From: Leptospira yanagawae serovar Saopaulo str. Sao Paulo = ATCC 700523
GTDB lineage: Bacteria > Spirochaetota > Leptospiria > Leptospirales > Leptospiraceae
Direction of reading: 5' to 3'
DNA length: 64,000 nucleotides
NCBI RefSeq assembly: GCF_000332475.2
Contig: NZ_AOGX02000015.1
Location: 930,001 to 994,000, forward strand
Part shown: positions 54,482-63,624 of the stretch, in pieces
Numbering within the stretch: the first letter of the stretch is position 1
Layout of the letters: every line of letters begins with the position of its first letter
Made by a program: the position numbers and the translations under genes
Notes under the pieces: model-generated
Databases searched by the model: none
What the model saw: only the letters and a program-made list of their open reading frames with translations
What the model was told of the DNA's origin: nothing

Positions 54482-55489
54482 TTAAAACCCAAAACTTAAT
54501 CCTTTGAGCAGAATGGAACCTTGGATCGCAACTTTTTCTCCAGGAGCCAGACCTTCAATGATATTCACTCGTTCTTTGGTTGAGATCCCAAGGACAACTT
54601 CTCGCCTTTTGAATGTGAGTGGTTTTTCTTCGACGAATACATAGTTTTTCCCTTCCACTGTAACAATTGCTGTGTAAGGTAAAACCACACTGTCCCCGCC
54701 AGTTTGTTCAGGAAATTTAACAACACCAAACATCCCTGGTTTCAAACGGTATTTATCGTTAACAACGATAATACGCATTTTTGCAGTTCTTGTGAGTGGA
54801 TCTACGTTATCTCCGATGGCTTCTGCTGTTCCGATAAACTCTTCATCAGGAAAGGATGCAAAAACCACTTTGACTTTTTTTCCTTTTTTTAATGTAGAAA
54901 TTTGTGATTCAGGAACATCAGTGATGATCCATGCTTTCAAACTTCCTGCCGTACTCAATTCACTTGGATTTAATCCTTGGGCGCGGAGTTTCCCTTCAAA
55001 TTCAGCAAGTTCCGCTGCATCATTCCCTGCATCTGTTTCTGATTCCACCAAGTCTTTTTCCGTGGCTACACGATGTACAAACATGTCTTTGATACGACTT
55101 AAGTTTTTATTGGAACGATGGAGTTTGTTTTTGGCGTGGACATAACCAACATAAAGATCGTTTAACTCTGCCGATTCGAAGAGTATGATCCTTGCGCCAT
55201 TACTTACAGAAGGAGAAGTGGAAGCAATGAGTCGTGCAGGAGCTTCCAAACTAACAAATTCACCTCCACCACCTATCACCGTTGATTTTACGATTTCAAG
55301 GCCTGGACTATTTGGTTTAAAGACAATACGAAGTCCATCATCGAATACTTCTGCTTTTTCCGGGTGTTTGTGAGCGGGTTTTGCAGATTTCGAAAAGACC
55401 AAAAATAAAATCGCGATAACGATTAAAACGACTCCGGAAATCAGGAGGATTTTTGCTTTTTGATTTAATGATTTTAATGTGATTAACAT
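54482..55489 (-). CDS. czcB: CzcB-type RND periplasmic adaptor
   Basis: 335 aa from ATG 55487-55489 behind GAGGAAT. One membrane anchor ([20 protein letters not shown]) and a His/Lys-rich start (AHKHPEK), then the lipoyl/hairpin/beta-barrel domains of membrane-fusion proteins: [53 protein letters not shown]. It joins the CzcA pump to the TolC-like channel. The upstream frame to 55558 runs into the czcC-like gene and is rejected. Confidence 0.88.
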   Translation of the reverse strand: MLITLKSLNQKAKILLISGVVLIVIAILFLVFSKSAKPAHKHPEKAEVFDDGLRIVFKPNSPGLEIVKSTVIGGGGEFVSLEAPARLIASTSPSVSNGARIILFESAELNDLYVGYVHAKNKLHRSNKNLSRIKDMFVHRVATEKDLVESETDAGNDAAELAEFEGKLRAQGLNPSELSTAGSLKAWIITDVPESQISTLKKGKKVKVVFASFPDEEFIGTAEAIGDNVDPLTRTAKMRIIVVNDKYRLKPGMFGVVKFPEQTGGDSVVLPYTAIVTVEGKNYVFVEEKPLTFKRREVVLGISTKERVNIIEGLAPGEKVAIQGSILLKGLSFGF

Positions 55490-55490
55490 T

Positions 55491-56909
55491 TTATTCCTCA
55501 GTACTTGGCGAAGTTTGGTTTTCAGATTTTGGGATAAAGATACCTTTACCCACTGCATAGTTTACATTTTCAATGGCTTCCATACGATCCGTTTGGAGTT
55601 TTAACATCTCTACCACACTAGAACGATAGGTTTCAAAGAAGTCGGCAAACTCTAAGATTGTAATGTATTTCTTTTCATAACTCATGATCATATCTAAGGA
55701 TAAACTTCCATAATCTTTAATATAAGCATCGATGAATCGTTTGTACAAAGCGTCTTTGATTCGTGCAGATTGATATGCAACAGCCACTTCATTTTCCACT
55801 TCCAAAATATTGTTCTTTAATTCTTGTTTGCGTACCAAAATTGCTTTTTCTGCAGCTTGGATATTCCCTTGGTTCCGATCGAATAGTGGAACACTGAGTT
55901 GTGCGGTGACTCCCCAATAATTTTGGAAGGCAGTACCACCTCTGTTATAAACTGGACCAAAAGATAAATCAGGTATTGCATTGGCATATTGTAATTCCAG
56001 ATTTGCTTCTTCGTATCGAAGTGTTTGTAAGGCTTTTTTTAAATCAGGGCGATTTTCACGAGCAATCTCAACTAAATCTTCTAGTTTTACTGTGTTTGGA
56101 ATGATGGCATCCAATTGCCTTTCATTGATTTTGGGGACAAATTCGACTCTTGCATCGCGATAGAGATCATCATTCACCAAAACTTTAAGTTCTGCTTCTT
56201 TTTCATAAACTTTAATGGCAAGGTCTTCTCTTTCTTTTTTTAAGAAAAAGAGAAGGGCTTTCAAACGTAAGTGTTCTGCTTGTAGGAGCGCTCTTCTTTT
56301 GTAAGCAAGTTCAGATGATTCGACAGTTTTTTCAATGGATGCAATACTTTGGTCATAAAAGACAACTGCCTTTTTATAAAAGTAAATTGTATAAAATGTC
56401 CTTCTTAATTTTGTGATAAGGGCTCTGGTTAAATCATAAAACTCTTGTTCTGAGATTTTTGCATTTAATTCAGCAACTTTCACACGTTTGTCGATCTTAC
56501 CACCTAATAAAAAAACTTGTTGAACTTGGACTACGGATTGTCCTGAACGAGTGGTATCAAAGTACCTTTGGGTTGGTTCTGCATACACACTTTGGTCAAT
56601 CGCAATGTTTGGGTTTGCATATAAATCTGCTTGTAAGATTCCAGCTTTTTTAACATCGATTTGAAATCGAGAGGCAATGAGTAATAAGTTGTTTTTCCAA
56701 AGAAGTGATTCAGCAGTTTCTAAATCAATTTCTTTGGAAAATTTTTGGTCATCAGGATACAAACTAGAACCAAGGGATGTCCTTGGATTTTCATCAGTTA
56801 ATTGTCTCCGAAGTGCTTCACTTGCCTGTGCAACCTTCATTCCTTCTGAAAGAAGTGAGGTCACAAAAAAAAGCGATAGGTAGATACCTAATTTGTAATA
56901 TACGTTCAT
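55491..56909 (-). CDS. czcC: TolC/CzcC-type outer-membrane efflux channel
   Basis: 472 aa with a signal peptide ([17 protein letters not shown]). Two long coiled-coil halves with periplasmic helices (e.g. [21 protein letters not shown] and [21 protein letters not shown]) and two sets of strands are typical of outer-membrane efflux proteins. [13 protein letters not shown] marks the strand region. It is the first gene of the czcC-czcB-(barrel)-czcA operon. Confidence 0.88.
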   Translation of the reverse strand: MNVYYKLGIYLSLFFVTSLLSEGMKVAQASEALRRQLTDENPRTSLGSSLYPDDQKFSKEIDLETAESLLWKNNLLLIASRFQIDVKKAGILQADLYANPNIAIDQSVYAEPTQRYFDTTRSGQSVVQVQQVFLLGGKIDKRVKVAELNAKISEQEFYDLTRALITKLRRTFYTIYFYKKAVVFYDQSIASIEKTVESSELAYKRRALLQAEHLRLKALLFFLKKEREDLAIKVYEKEAELKVLVNDDLYRDARVEFVPKINERQLDAIIPNTVKLEDLVEIARENRPDLKKALQTLRYEEANLELQYANAIPDLSFGPVYNRGGTAFQNYWGVTAQLSVPLFDRNQGNIQAAEKAILVRKQELKNNILEVENEVAVAYQSARIKDALYKRFIDAYIKDYGSLSLDMIMSYEKKYITILEFADFFETYRSSVVEMLKLQTDRMEAIENVNYAVGKGIFIPKSENQTSPSTEE

Positions 56910-57011
56910 AAGTTACCAAATTTTAAATTTTCTAAAGTGCAACGAATATGGGCATACTTCCACCCTGTTTGGTGAGCATACACGTCCTGATTCGTAAATG
57001 CCGAAAAAGGT

Positions 57012-57398
57012 TTATGCGAATGAGAGAGGAGGTGGAATGTTGAGTAGAAGAGAAGATAGAAGGTTGGGAAGGTTGATCCCGATAGAAAGTAAATCAATGT
57101 AAGAAACAATTAGATCTTCAGATAATTCATGACTTTTGTAATCATTGAAGAAATCTAAAAAATCTGCCCTAGAGCGACTGAGAGTTGCATTTTCGTCAAT
57201 AGAAGTGATTTGAGGAACATCTATCGTGACATCTTCTGCAGAATCACTTACTTCTAGTTTGTTTGAATATGACTTTTTAATCTGTTGAAGATTTGCTTCA
57301 AAGTATTCGGAGACTGCATCTGATGTACAATCAAATGGGAAACCTACAGTTGCCACAAGGAGTAGCGCAATCAGTTTGTTTGACCAATGTCCCGTCAT
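57012..57398 (-). CDS. Small exported protein upstream of the efflux operon (1)
   Basis: 128 aa from ATG 57396-57398; GTG 57407 is an alternative. Signal peptide KLIALLLVATVGFPFDC, which could also be read as a lipobox (FPFDC). The mature part is acidic (DSAEDVTIDVPQ) and ends in PPPLSFA. No family was recognised. Its position directly before czcC suggests a metal-binding or regulatory accessory, analogous to CzcI-type proteins, but this is only contextual. Confidence 0.5.
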   Translation of the reverse strand: MTGHWSNKLIALLLVATVGFPFDCTSDAVSEYFEANLQQIKKSYSNKLEVSDSAEDVTIDVPQITSIDENATLSRSRADFLDFFNDYKSHELSEDLIVSYIDLLSIGINLPNLLSSLLLNIPPPLSFA

Positions 57399-57518
57399 AA
57401 TGTCCACAAATTCTTATTTAGGTCTGTACTCAATCTTAAAATCACGATTATTTTTTCGTATGAACCAATAAAGTCTACAATTTGCTCAGTTTCTAGGAGA
57501 GGAGACGAATGCATTCTC

Positions 57519-57562
57519 AAAAAAAAGACTGTCCAGAGAGAGAAAACACTCTGGTACAGTCT
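57519..57562 (-). terminator. Strong rho-independent terminator before the efflux operon
   Basis: On the minus strand the right arm AGACTGTACCAGAG (57562-57549) pairs with CTCTGGACAGTCT (57538-57526), with one bulge, followed by a run of eight T (57526-57519). It ends the transcript of the exported-protein gene at 57659-58000. Readthrough would enter the small gene at 57398 and then czcC. Confidence 0.85.
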
Positions 57563-57614
57563 GGAAAGTTTTGGCAAATGAGAAACATTTCTATAGGAAA
57601 TGAATATAAAAACA

Positions 57615-57638
57615 TCCTGTGCCCCTAACGGGACACAG
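57615..57638 (-). terminator. Second hairpin, tandem with the terminator
   Basis: On the minus strand CCTGTGTCCC and GGGGCACAGG form a stem (57638-57615) with a bulge, followed by ATGTTTTTAT. It lies about 20 bases after the end of the exported-protein gene (57659). Two hairpins in series suggest termination or attenuation control. Confidence 0.6.
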
Positions 57639-57658
57639 GTTAAAGCGGTAGAGAGGAG

Positions 57659-58000
57659 TTATACGGGTGGAGGTAGATTTAAGTACTGGTTGGAAAGGAG
57701 AAAGGAATCACACTGGGAGTCATTTTGTGAGCTCGTACTAAGTGTATGCCCCCAAACCCCTGTTATGCCTCTTCCATTCCAAGTGACAATGTCTTCTAAA
57801 TCTTTTGTGCCAGTCCCTTCTTCCGAGGAGGAGGTAAGAGAAGAAAGCAAATGAGAACCTGAAAGTTGTGATTTTCCCGAAACTCGTGAGGATTTGGCCC
57901 CTCGAGTCCGGATCAGGACGTTTTCTTCCGAAAGGAAAGCACTGCCCAGAGAGAACGTAAGGAGTGTGACACCCAATATGTTTGTGATCTTTCTGAACAT
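57659..58000 (-). CDS. Small exported protein upstream of the efflux operon (2)
   Basis: 113 aa. Signal peptide ITNILGVTLLTFSLGSAFLSE, then a Ser-rich region (SGSHLLSSLTSSSEEG) and a Pro end (LPPPV). No family was recognised. The start ATG at 57998-58000 lacks a clear ribosome site. It is separated from the efflux operon by two tandem hairpins, so partial readthrough could set operon expression. It may be a metal-binding peptide, but there is no His/Cys cluster to prove it. Confidence 0.45.
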   Translation of the reverse strand: MFRKITNILGVTLLTFSLGSAFLSEENVLIRTRGAKSSRVSGKSQLSGSHLLSSLTSSSEEGTGTKDLEDIVTWNGRGITGVWGHTLSTSSQNDSQCDSFLLSNQYLNLPPPV

Positions 58001-58016
58001 AGTTACAGTTTAGACG

Positions 58017-58067
58017 ATCTCTGATTAAAATCTAGCATTTTTTTGGCGTTTGCTTATCAATTAAGCA
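58017..58067 (-). promoter_or_regulatory. Candidate promoter and dyad upstream of the small exported gene
   Basis: TGCTTA-TCAAT-TAAGCA (58051-58067) is an inverted repeat. On the minus strand it contains TTGATA as a -35 with a 17-base spacer to TGCTAG, a plausible -10. The dyad is where a repressor could block transcription of this gene and, through readthrough, of the efflux operon. Confidence 0.4.
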
Positions 58068-58108
58068 GATCGACCAAAAAAAGTAAGAGTTTTGCAATCT
58101 GTTTGGAT

Positions 58109-59521
58109 TTAGAGCACTTTTCCTGGATTGAGGATCCCTTTTGGGTCAAAGGCGGCTTTGATGGCTCGCATCGTGTCCAGTTCCCCTTGGGAACGTGAGA
58201 ATCCTAAGTAATCCTTTTTCAAAAGCCCTATCCCATGTTCCGCCGAAATGGAACCTTTGTATTTCTGTATGAGTAGGAACATATCAGGGTCCACTTGTTT
58301 GCATTGTTTGAAAAAATCAGAGTCGGAAAGTTCTTTCGGTTTTACGATGTTGAGGTGGAGGTTCCCGTCTCCTATATGTCCAAAAAGGGCTATGGCAAAT
58401 CCCTGGTATTGACTCGAAAGAAGGGCCGACATTTCATCTAAAAACGCCTCCATGTTCCGAAGTGGGAGAGAGATATCATTTTTATGAACTGTATAAGCAA
58501 GGGACAAAGACTCGGAAATCCCTTCTCTATATTTCCAGAAGGTTTCGTTTTGTCTGGAATTTTGTGCAATCGAACCATCGGAGATGAGTTCCTTTTCGGT
58601 GATGGATTCCAAGATGGAATAAAGTTTTTCCTCATCGGTTTCATTATTCACTTCAAATTCCATCAGAACATAATACTTGCTAGGCGATTGGAATGGGTCG
58701 GGAACTCCTAAATGTTCTTTTACTTTTTCTAAACAGTAGTCTGTCAAAAATTCAAATGCCAATAGCGGTAAATCAAAGTTATGTGTTTCTTTAAAAATTT
58801 CTAAAATATTTTTATATTCTGGGACTGCTAAAAAGATCACTCGAATGTCTTTGGGAGGTTTCGTGAGTTTGACAACTGCCTCTGTGATGATGCCAAGAGT
58901 CCCTTCTGATCCAATAAACAAATGTTTTAGGTCATATCCTGTATTGTTTTTTAAAATTTCACCATTAAAACGAAACACTTCACCTTTCCCCGTTACAACA
59001 GTAAGGCCTAATACCCAGTCTCGAATGAGACCATACCGTACAACACGTACACCGCCAGCATTTGTTGCAATGTTTCCTCCGATATGACTAGAACCAGTCG
59101 CCGCAAAATCAACGGGGAAATAAAATCCTCTTTCTTCCGCTTCCTTATGAAGGTTTTTTGTGATCATTCCAGCTTGGATCTGCAATGTGCCAAGGAAAGG
59201 ATCAAAATCTAATACCTGGTTCATTTTGGAGAGAGAGATAACAATTTCTTCGTCTTTTGCAACAGCTCCACCTGCATATCCAGTTCGACCACCAGAAGGA
59301 ACAATCGGAATTCCATTTTGGTAGGCATAGGATACAACATTGGCTACATCGTCTGTACTTTCCGGGAATACCAACACTTGGTAGTTAGGTGGGTATACTT
59401 TTGTGCGATCTGTACCATAAGAATTGAATAATGATTCATCCATCGTGCCATCATTTTTTTGGATGACTTTTTTTTCTCCGATGAGTTTCCCTAGTTCTAT
59501 TTTTGTTTTTGTAAAATCCAT
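58109..59521 (-). CDS. FAD-binding oxidase, GlcD/D-lactate dehydrogenase type
   Basis: 470 aa from ATG 59519-59521 behind AGGAAC; the frame to 59551 overlaps ppk and is trimmed. It has the type 4 FAD domain (PSGGRTGYAGGA, GGNIATNAGGVRVVRYG) and the C-terminal FAD-linked oxidase domain (FGHIGDGNLHLNI, SAEHGIGLLKK). The enzyme oxidises a 2-hydroxy acid such as glycolate or D-lactate, passing electrons to the membrane. It lacks the GlcF-type subunit nearby. It starts 10 bases after ppk and may share its transcript. Confidence 0.9.
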   Translation of the reverse strand: MDFTKTKIELGKLIGEKKVIQKNDGTMDESLFNSYGTDRTKVYPPNYQVLVFPESTDDVANVVSYAYQNGIPIVPSGGRTGYAGGAVAKDEEIVISLSKMNQVLDFDPFLGTLQIQAGMITKNLHKEAEERGFYFPVDFAATGSSHIGGNIATNAGGVRVVRYGLIRDWVLGLTVVTGKGEVFRFNGEILKNNTGYDLKHLFIGSEGTLGIITEAVVKLTKPPKDIRVIFLAVPEYKNILEIFKETHNFDLPLLAFEFLTDYCLEKVKEHLGVPDPFQSPSKYYVLMEFEVNNETDEEKLYSILESITEKELISDGSIAQNSRQNETFWKYREGISESLSLAYTVHKNDISLPLRNMEAFLDEMSALLSSQYQGFAIALFGHIGDGNLHLNIVKPKELSDSDFFKQCKQVDPDMFLLIQKYKGSISAEHGIGLLKKDYLGFSRSQGELDTMRAIKAAFDPKGILNPGKVL

Positions 59522-59531
59522 TTTGGTTCCT

Positions 59532-61610
59532 TTAGATATCAACCATATCAATTTGAGAATTCACAGCTGGATCATCATCTCCAGGAGTGAGTCTTGTATA
59601 ACTACCGTCTGATTCTAATACACGTGCTTGTGTATTGTCTCGGATCAAAAGTTCTAATATCTTACCGATTCGTTTTTTGTGTTTGTCTTGTAAGATGGGA
59701 AACATCACTTCGATGCGGCGAAGGAAGTTTCTTGGCATACAATCAGCAGAGGCCAAATACACTTCTGGTTTGCCACCATTCTCAAAACTATAAATCCTAG
59801 AATGTTCCAAATACCGGCCCACGATGGAACGAACATTAATTCGATCCGAAACCCCCGGAATTCCAGGGCGTAAACAACAGATTCCACGGATGATTAAGTC
59901 AATTTTAACGCCCGCTTGGGATGCTTCATAAAGTTTGAGGATCACATCTGGATCTACGAGAGAATTCATTTTAAAAATCACTCGAGCTTGTTTTCCCGCT
60001 TTGGCATTTTCAGTTTCCCTTTGGATGAGTCGTAAAAACTCTTCCTTTAAGAAAGTTGGTGCCGCATAAATTTTAGATAACCTTGGCATCTTACCGGAAC
60101 TAGTGATGGTGTTGAAAAGGATGGCAACATCTTCCGTGATCTCAGGATTTGCTGTAAACAAACTGATATCCGTATAATACCTTGCTGTTGTGGAATTATA
60201 ATTTCCGGTTCCGAGGTGGACATAACGATTGAGTTTGTCTTCTTCCCGACGAACAATGAGTAACATCTTACAGTGAATTTTAAGGCCAACTACTCCGTAG
60301 ACAACGTGTACTCCACTATCTTCTAATTTTTTTGCCCAACGGATGTTTCGTTCTTCGTCAAATCTAGCTTTAAGTTCAACGAGGACAGTTACTTGTTTTC
60401 CATTTTCGGCGGCTTCACCTAAGTATTGTATAATGGGTGAATCCCCTGAGGTTCTGTACAATGTCATTTTGATTGCAAGAACTTTGGGATCTTGGCTTGC
60501 AATTTTTAACATATCTTCAATGGACTTAAAACTTTCGTACGGATGGTGGAGGAGGTGATCGTTTTTACGAATTTCAGAAAAAATCGATTCACTTTTTTTT
60601 GCTGCAAATCCTGATTTTGGAACTGGATAGGAAAACTTTAAATGGCTTGTTTTTTCCAGTCCTTGAAAGAACATCATGTCGTTTAAACTGAGTAAAGTGG
60701 GTATTTCCATCACTTGGTATTCTTCGAGTTCCAAAAGTCCTCGTAGAAGTTCTTTGATATGGCCGGCACCAGAGTGGACATCCAAACGAACTGCATCACC
60801 CCACATTCTATTTTTAAGTTCGTTTTTCATTGTAGTGAGGAGGTCACCAATGTTTTGTTCTTCGTTGATTGAGATATCAGCATCTCTTACAATTTTGAAT
60901 GTATGAATTTGTTTTACATTCATTCCATAGAACAAGTCACCTAAGTGGAGTTTGATGATTTCTTCCAATGGAAAATACCTTCGGGTATCCGATTCTTGGT
61001 TAGGGGGCAGTTGTAAAAATCTAGGTAGTACACTTGGCACCTGGACAATTGCAAACAGTTCCTTCATCTTGTTTTTGTCATCATCAGAATAGAGAGTGAT
61101 GCCTAAATTCAGTGTACGGTTCAAAATGTGGGGAAAAGGGTGAGACGGATCGATGGCAAGTGGTGTGAGAATAGAGGAAACTTCTCTTTTGTAATAGTTT
61201 TTTACAAATTGGATGTCATCCCCTGCCAGTTCACTTGGATCTTGCACCACAACAATTTTGTTTTCCTTCAGTTCGATTAAGATCTCATCTAAGGATTCAT
61301 ATTGTTTTTTGACAAATTGGCCAACTTTGGAATACAGTTCTGCGATGGTTTCAGAAGTTCGTTTTCCATTGAGGCTTTTTTCCTCAATCCCAGCATTTTT
61401 TAAATTGAGAAGCCCTGCCACTCGCACCATAAAAAACTCATCCAAATTGGACTCAGTGATGCATAAAAATTTAAGGCGTTCTAAAAGTGGATTTTCTTTA
61501 TCAAAGGATTCTTCGAGTACGCGGTAATTGAAGTCGACCCAAGAAAGTTCGCGGTCGAAAAAGATATTTTGGTTCCCCAGTTCTATTTTTTCTGTAGGGT
61601 TAGCAGTCAT
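59532..61610 (-). CDS. ppk1: Polyphosphate kinase 1
   Basis: 692 aa from ATG 61608-61610; a longer frame to 61823 has no conserved sequence and overlaps fliD. The N-domain begins FFDRELSWVDFNYRVLEES. The catalytic His lies in GLKIHCKM, with YVHLGTGNYN and the second PLD-like site DCMPRNFLRRIEVMFPI. It makes inorganic polyphosphate from ATP. Downstream is the FAD oxidase gene. It is divergent from fliD. Confidence 0.96.
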   Translation of the reverse strand: MTANPTEKIELGNQNIFFDRELSWVDFNYRVLEESFDKENPLLERLKFLCITESNLDEFFMVRVAGLLNLKNAGIEEKSLNGKRTSETIAELYSKVGQFVKKQYESLDEILIELKENKIVVVQDPSELAGDDIQFVKNYYKREVSSILTPLAIDPSHPFPHILNRTLNLGITLYSDDDKNKMKELFAIVQVPSVLPRFLQLPPNQESDTRRYFPLEEIIKLHLGDLFYGMNVKQIHTFKIVRDADISINEEQNIGDLLTTMKNELKNRMWGDAVRLDVHSGAGHIKELLRGLLELEEYQVMEIPTLLSLNDMMFFQGLEKTSHLKFSYPVPKSGFAAKKSESIFSEIRKNDHLLHHPYESFKSIEDMLKIASQDPKVLAIKMTLYRTSGDSPIIQYLGEAAENGKQVTVLVELKARFDEERNIRWAKKLEDSGVHVVYGVVGLKIHCKMLLIVRREEDKLNRYVHLGTGNYNSTTARYYTDISLFTANPEITEDVAILFNTITSSGKMPRLSKIYAAPTFLKEEFLRLIQRETENAKAGKQARVIFKMNSLVDPDVILKLYEASQAGVKIDLIIRGICCLRPGIPGVSDRINVRSIVGRYLEHSRIYSFENGGKPEVYLASADCMPRNFLRRIEVMFPILQDKHKKRIGKILELLIRDNTQARVLESDGSYTRLTPGDDDPAVNSQIDMVDI

Positions 61611-61701
61611 AATTCTAGGATTTGGGAAGGAAAAAATTCTGTAAATTCCTAATCCTTTTGTAGAATTCGACGACACTAGATTCAGAGGGATTTGGGACGA
61701 T

Positions 61702-63624
61702 ATGCCAGCATACACCATGCCGGGTCTAATGACCGGGCAAAATACAAACGATATCGTTAAAAAACTGGTCGAATTGGAACGCCGGCCCATCAAACGTTGG
61801 GAAACCGAAAATGAATATGCCAAAATGCAGATTCAAATTTGGGGTGAAGTGAAAAATCTCACGACCAATTTGCAAACGAAAACAAGAGCCCTTGTTTCCT
61901 TTACCGCTCCCTTTGCCACTAAATCCGTTTCGTCCTCCGTAGAAGGAGTGATCACCGGGGAAGCTTCCCGTGCCGCAAAATCAGGAAACCGAGCACTTGA
62001 AATCATAGAGATGGCAAGTAAACACCAGTTATCTGGTGTTGAAATTGATACAGACATTCGTTTGCCGGAAGGTAGTTTTACTATTTATTCTGGGAAATCG
62101 AAAGAAACAGTGACGTTTCCTGGTGGTGGGCTTTCTGAATTTTCCAATGCCATTAAAAATATGGCGGGAAGTCTAATGGAAGCCTCCATCATCAAAATTG
62201 ACAAAGATTCTTCTATCATCACATTAACGTCTGTTAAGACGGGCAAAAAAAACCAACTTCAGTTTTCTGATCCCAATGGAATTTTAAAACTTGCGGGCCT
62301 TGTGGGGGAAAATAAAACCCAGGCAGAAGATACAAAACAAATTCTCTCTTTGGATGGAACCAAAGCAAAGGCTTGGGACCTACCAAAATTCAAAAAATCT
62401 GAACTTGAAACCGATAAACTGACTCAAACCGAAGAAGGAATCTTTTTAAAACCAGATACTGCGTATACCATTCCCATTGCAGTCACTGAAATCAAAGAAA
62501 GAGCTTTTTTTGAAGTGGAAGTTGTGGGCGAAGCTCCAGCTGTGATGGAACTGGGAATGAGTTTTGAAAAAGAAGGAAGTGTAAGAAACAAATTCCTTCC
62601 CATCACGAAAACGGAATCAAAATACATTTTCCAAGCGGGGGACTTGGCAACTGACAAAAACCTAACAGGTATCATTCTTTCCAACGCAGCAACCACTCCA
62701 ATCCAAATCAAATCGGTAACCCTTGTCACTCCCGAGGCTCCAGGCACTGCAGAACCTCTGAAAGTTTTACAAGAAGCAAAAGACCTCAAAATCAAAATTG
62801 ATGGTGTTGAGATCACACGTGAAACAAACGAAGGGATTGCCGATGTATTGGAAGGAATTTCATTTAATGTCCATAAGGTGACAGAAGAACCAGTAACACT
62901 CAAAATCCATGTAGACCATGCAAAAGGATCTGCCCTCATCAAAGAATGGGTAGATGCCTATAACGAACTGATGAAATTTTCCAAAGAAATTACGTCCGTC
63001 GAAAAAAATGGAAAAATTTCAGATAAAAAGGAAAGTGATGATTCCAAAGCCACAGATATCTCAAGAGACTTTTGGGATAATAAATCCAAATCGGGTCTAC
63101 TTGCTGGTGAAAATTCAATCTTAAGGCTGATTGCTTCTTTAAAAACAACTGCCAATTCCTATTACCCAGCTACCAAAGAACATGGTTTTCGAGTTTTGAC
63201 AGACATTGGAATTTCCACAGGAGCTGTTGGTTCCAATTGGGAAAAAATCCAAGATGGGCTATTGCAGATTGACCAAGAAAAACTCATTTCAGTTTTATCT
63301 GAAAACCCTGACGGAGTGAGGGATCTATTTGCATCCGATCCAAATAACGATGCAAAGATGGAAGAAGGCGTTGGAATCAAGTTACTTGAAATTTTAAAAC
63401 CATATAACCAATACGCTTCAGGAATTGTCACAAGTAAGGTAAAACTTTTAGAAGAAAGTGTAGCTGGTAATAATAAAAAAATCAAAGAACATGAGTCACA
63501 TCTCATTAGCTTTGAATCCAAATTGAAACAACGTTTTCTCTACATGGAACAAGGTGTGGGAAAAAACAAATCAGTTGGAAATTACTTACAGAATAATATG
63601 TTTAGAGGGAACGGTGGAGAATGA
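61702..63624 (+). CDS. fliD: Flagellar hook-associated protein 2 (filament cap) FliD
   Basis: 640 aa. The N-terminus has the FliD signature GLMTGQNTNDIVKKLVELERRPIKR (in two parts, 8-32), and the C-terminal FliD domain carries SKVKLLEESVAGNNKKI. The cap directs flagellin folding at the tip of the periplasmic flagellum. It starts at ATG 61702 in the ~90-base divergent gap from ppk1. The next gene starts with an ATGA overlap (63621-63624). Confidence 0.92.
   Translation: MPAYTMPGLMTGQNTNDIVKKLVELERRPIKRWETENEYAKMQIQIWGEVKNLTTNLQTKTRALVSFTAPFATKSVSSSVEGVITGEASRAAKSGNRALEIIEMASKHQLSGVEIDTDIRLPEGSFTIYSGKSKETVTFPGGGLSEFSNAIKNMAGSLMEASIIKIDKDSSIITLTSVKTGKKNQLQFSDPNGILKLAGLVGENKTQAEDTKQILSLDGTKAKAWDLPKFKKSELETDKLTQTEEGIFLKPDTAYTIPIAVTEIKERAFFEVEVVGEAPAVMELGMSFEKEGSVRNKFLPITKTESKYIFQAGDLATDKNLTGIILSNAATTPIQIKSVTLVTPEAPGTAEPLKVLQEAKDLKIKIDGVEITRETNEGIADVLEGISFNVHKVTEEPVTLKIHVDHAKGSALIKEWVDAYNELMKFSKEITSVEKNGKISDKKESDDSKATDISRDFWDNKSKSGLLAGENSILRLIASLKTTANSYYPATKEHGFRVLTDIGISTGAVGSNWEKIQDGLLQIDQEKLISVLSENPDGVRDLFASDPNNDAKMEEGVGIKLLEILKPYNQYASGIVTSKVKLLEESVAGNNKKIKEHESHLISFESKLKQRFLYMEQGVGKNKSVGNYLQNNMFRGNGGE

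Noticed and set aside
57600..57854. 84-residue plus-strand frame over the small exported-protein gene
   Set aside because: The minus strand carries the signal peptide and lies before tandem terminators; the plus frame has no signal or ribosome site.
61611..61823. N-terminal extension of ppk1
   Set aside because: It has no conserved residues and overlaps the fliD start; the family N-terminus starts at 61610.
62424..62942. 172-residue antisense frame inside fliD
   Set aside because: Shadow of a conserved gene, no ribosome site, no recognisable domain.
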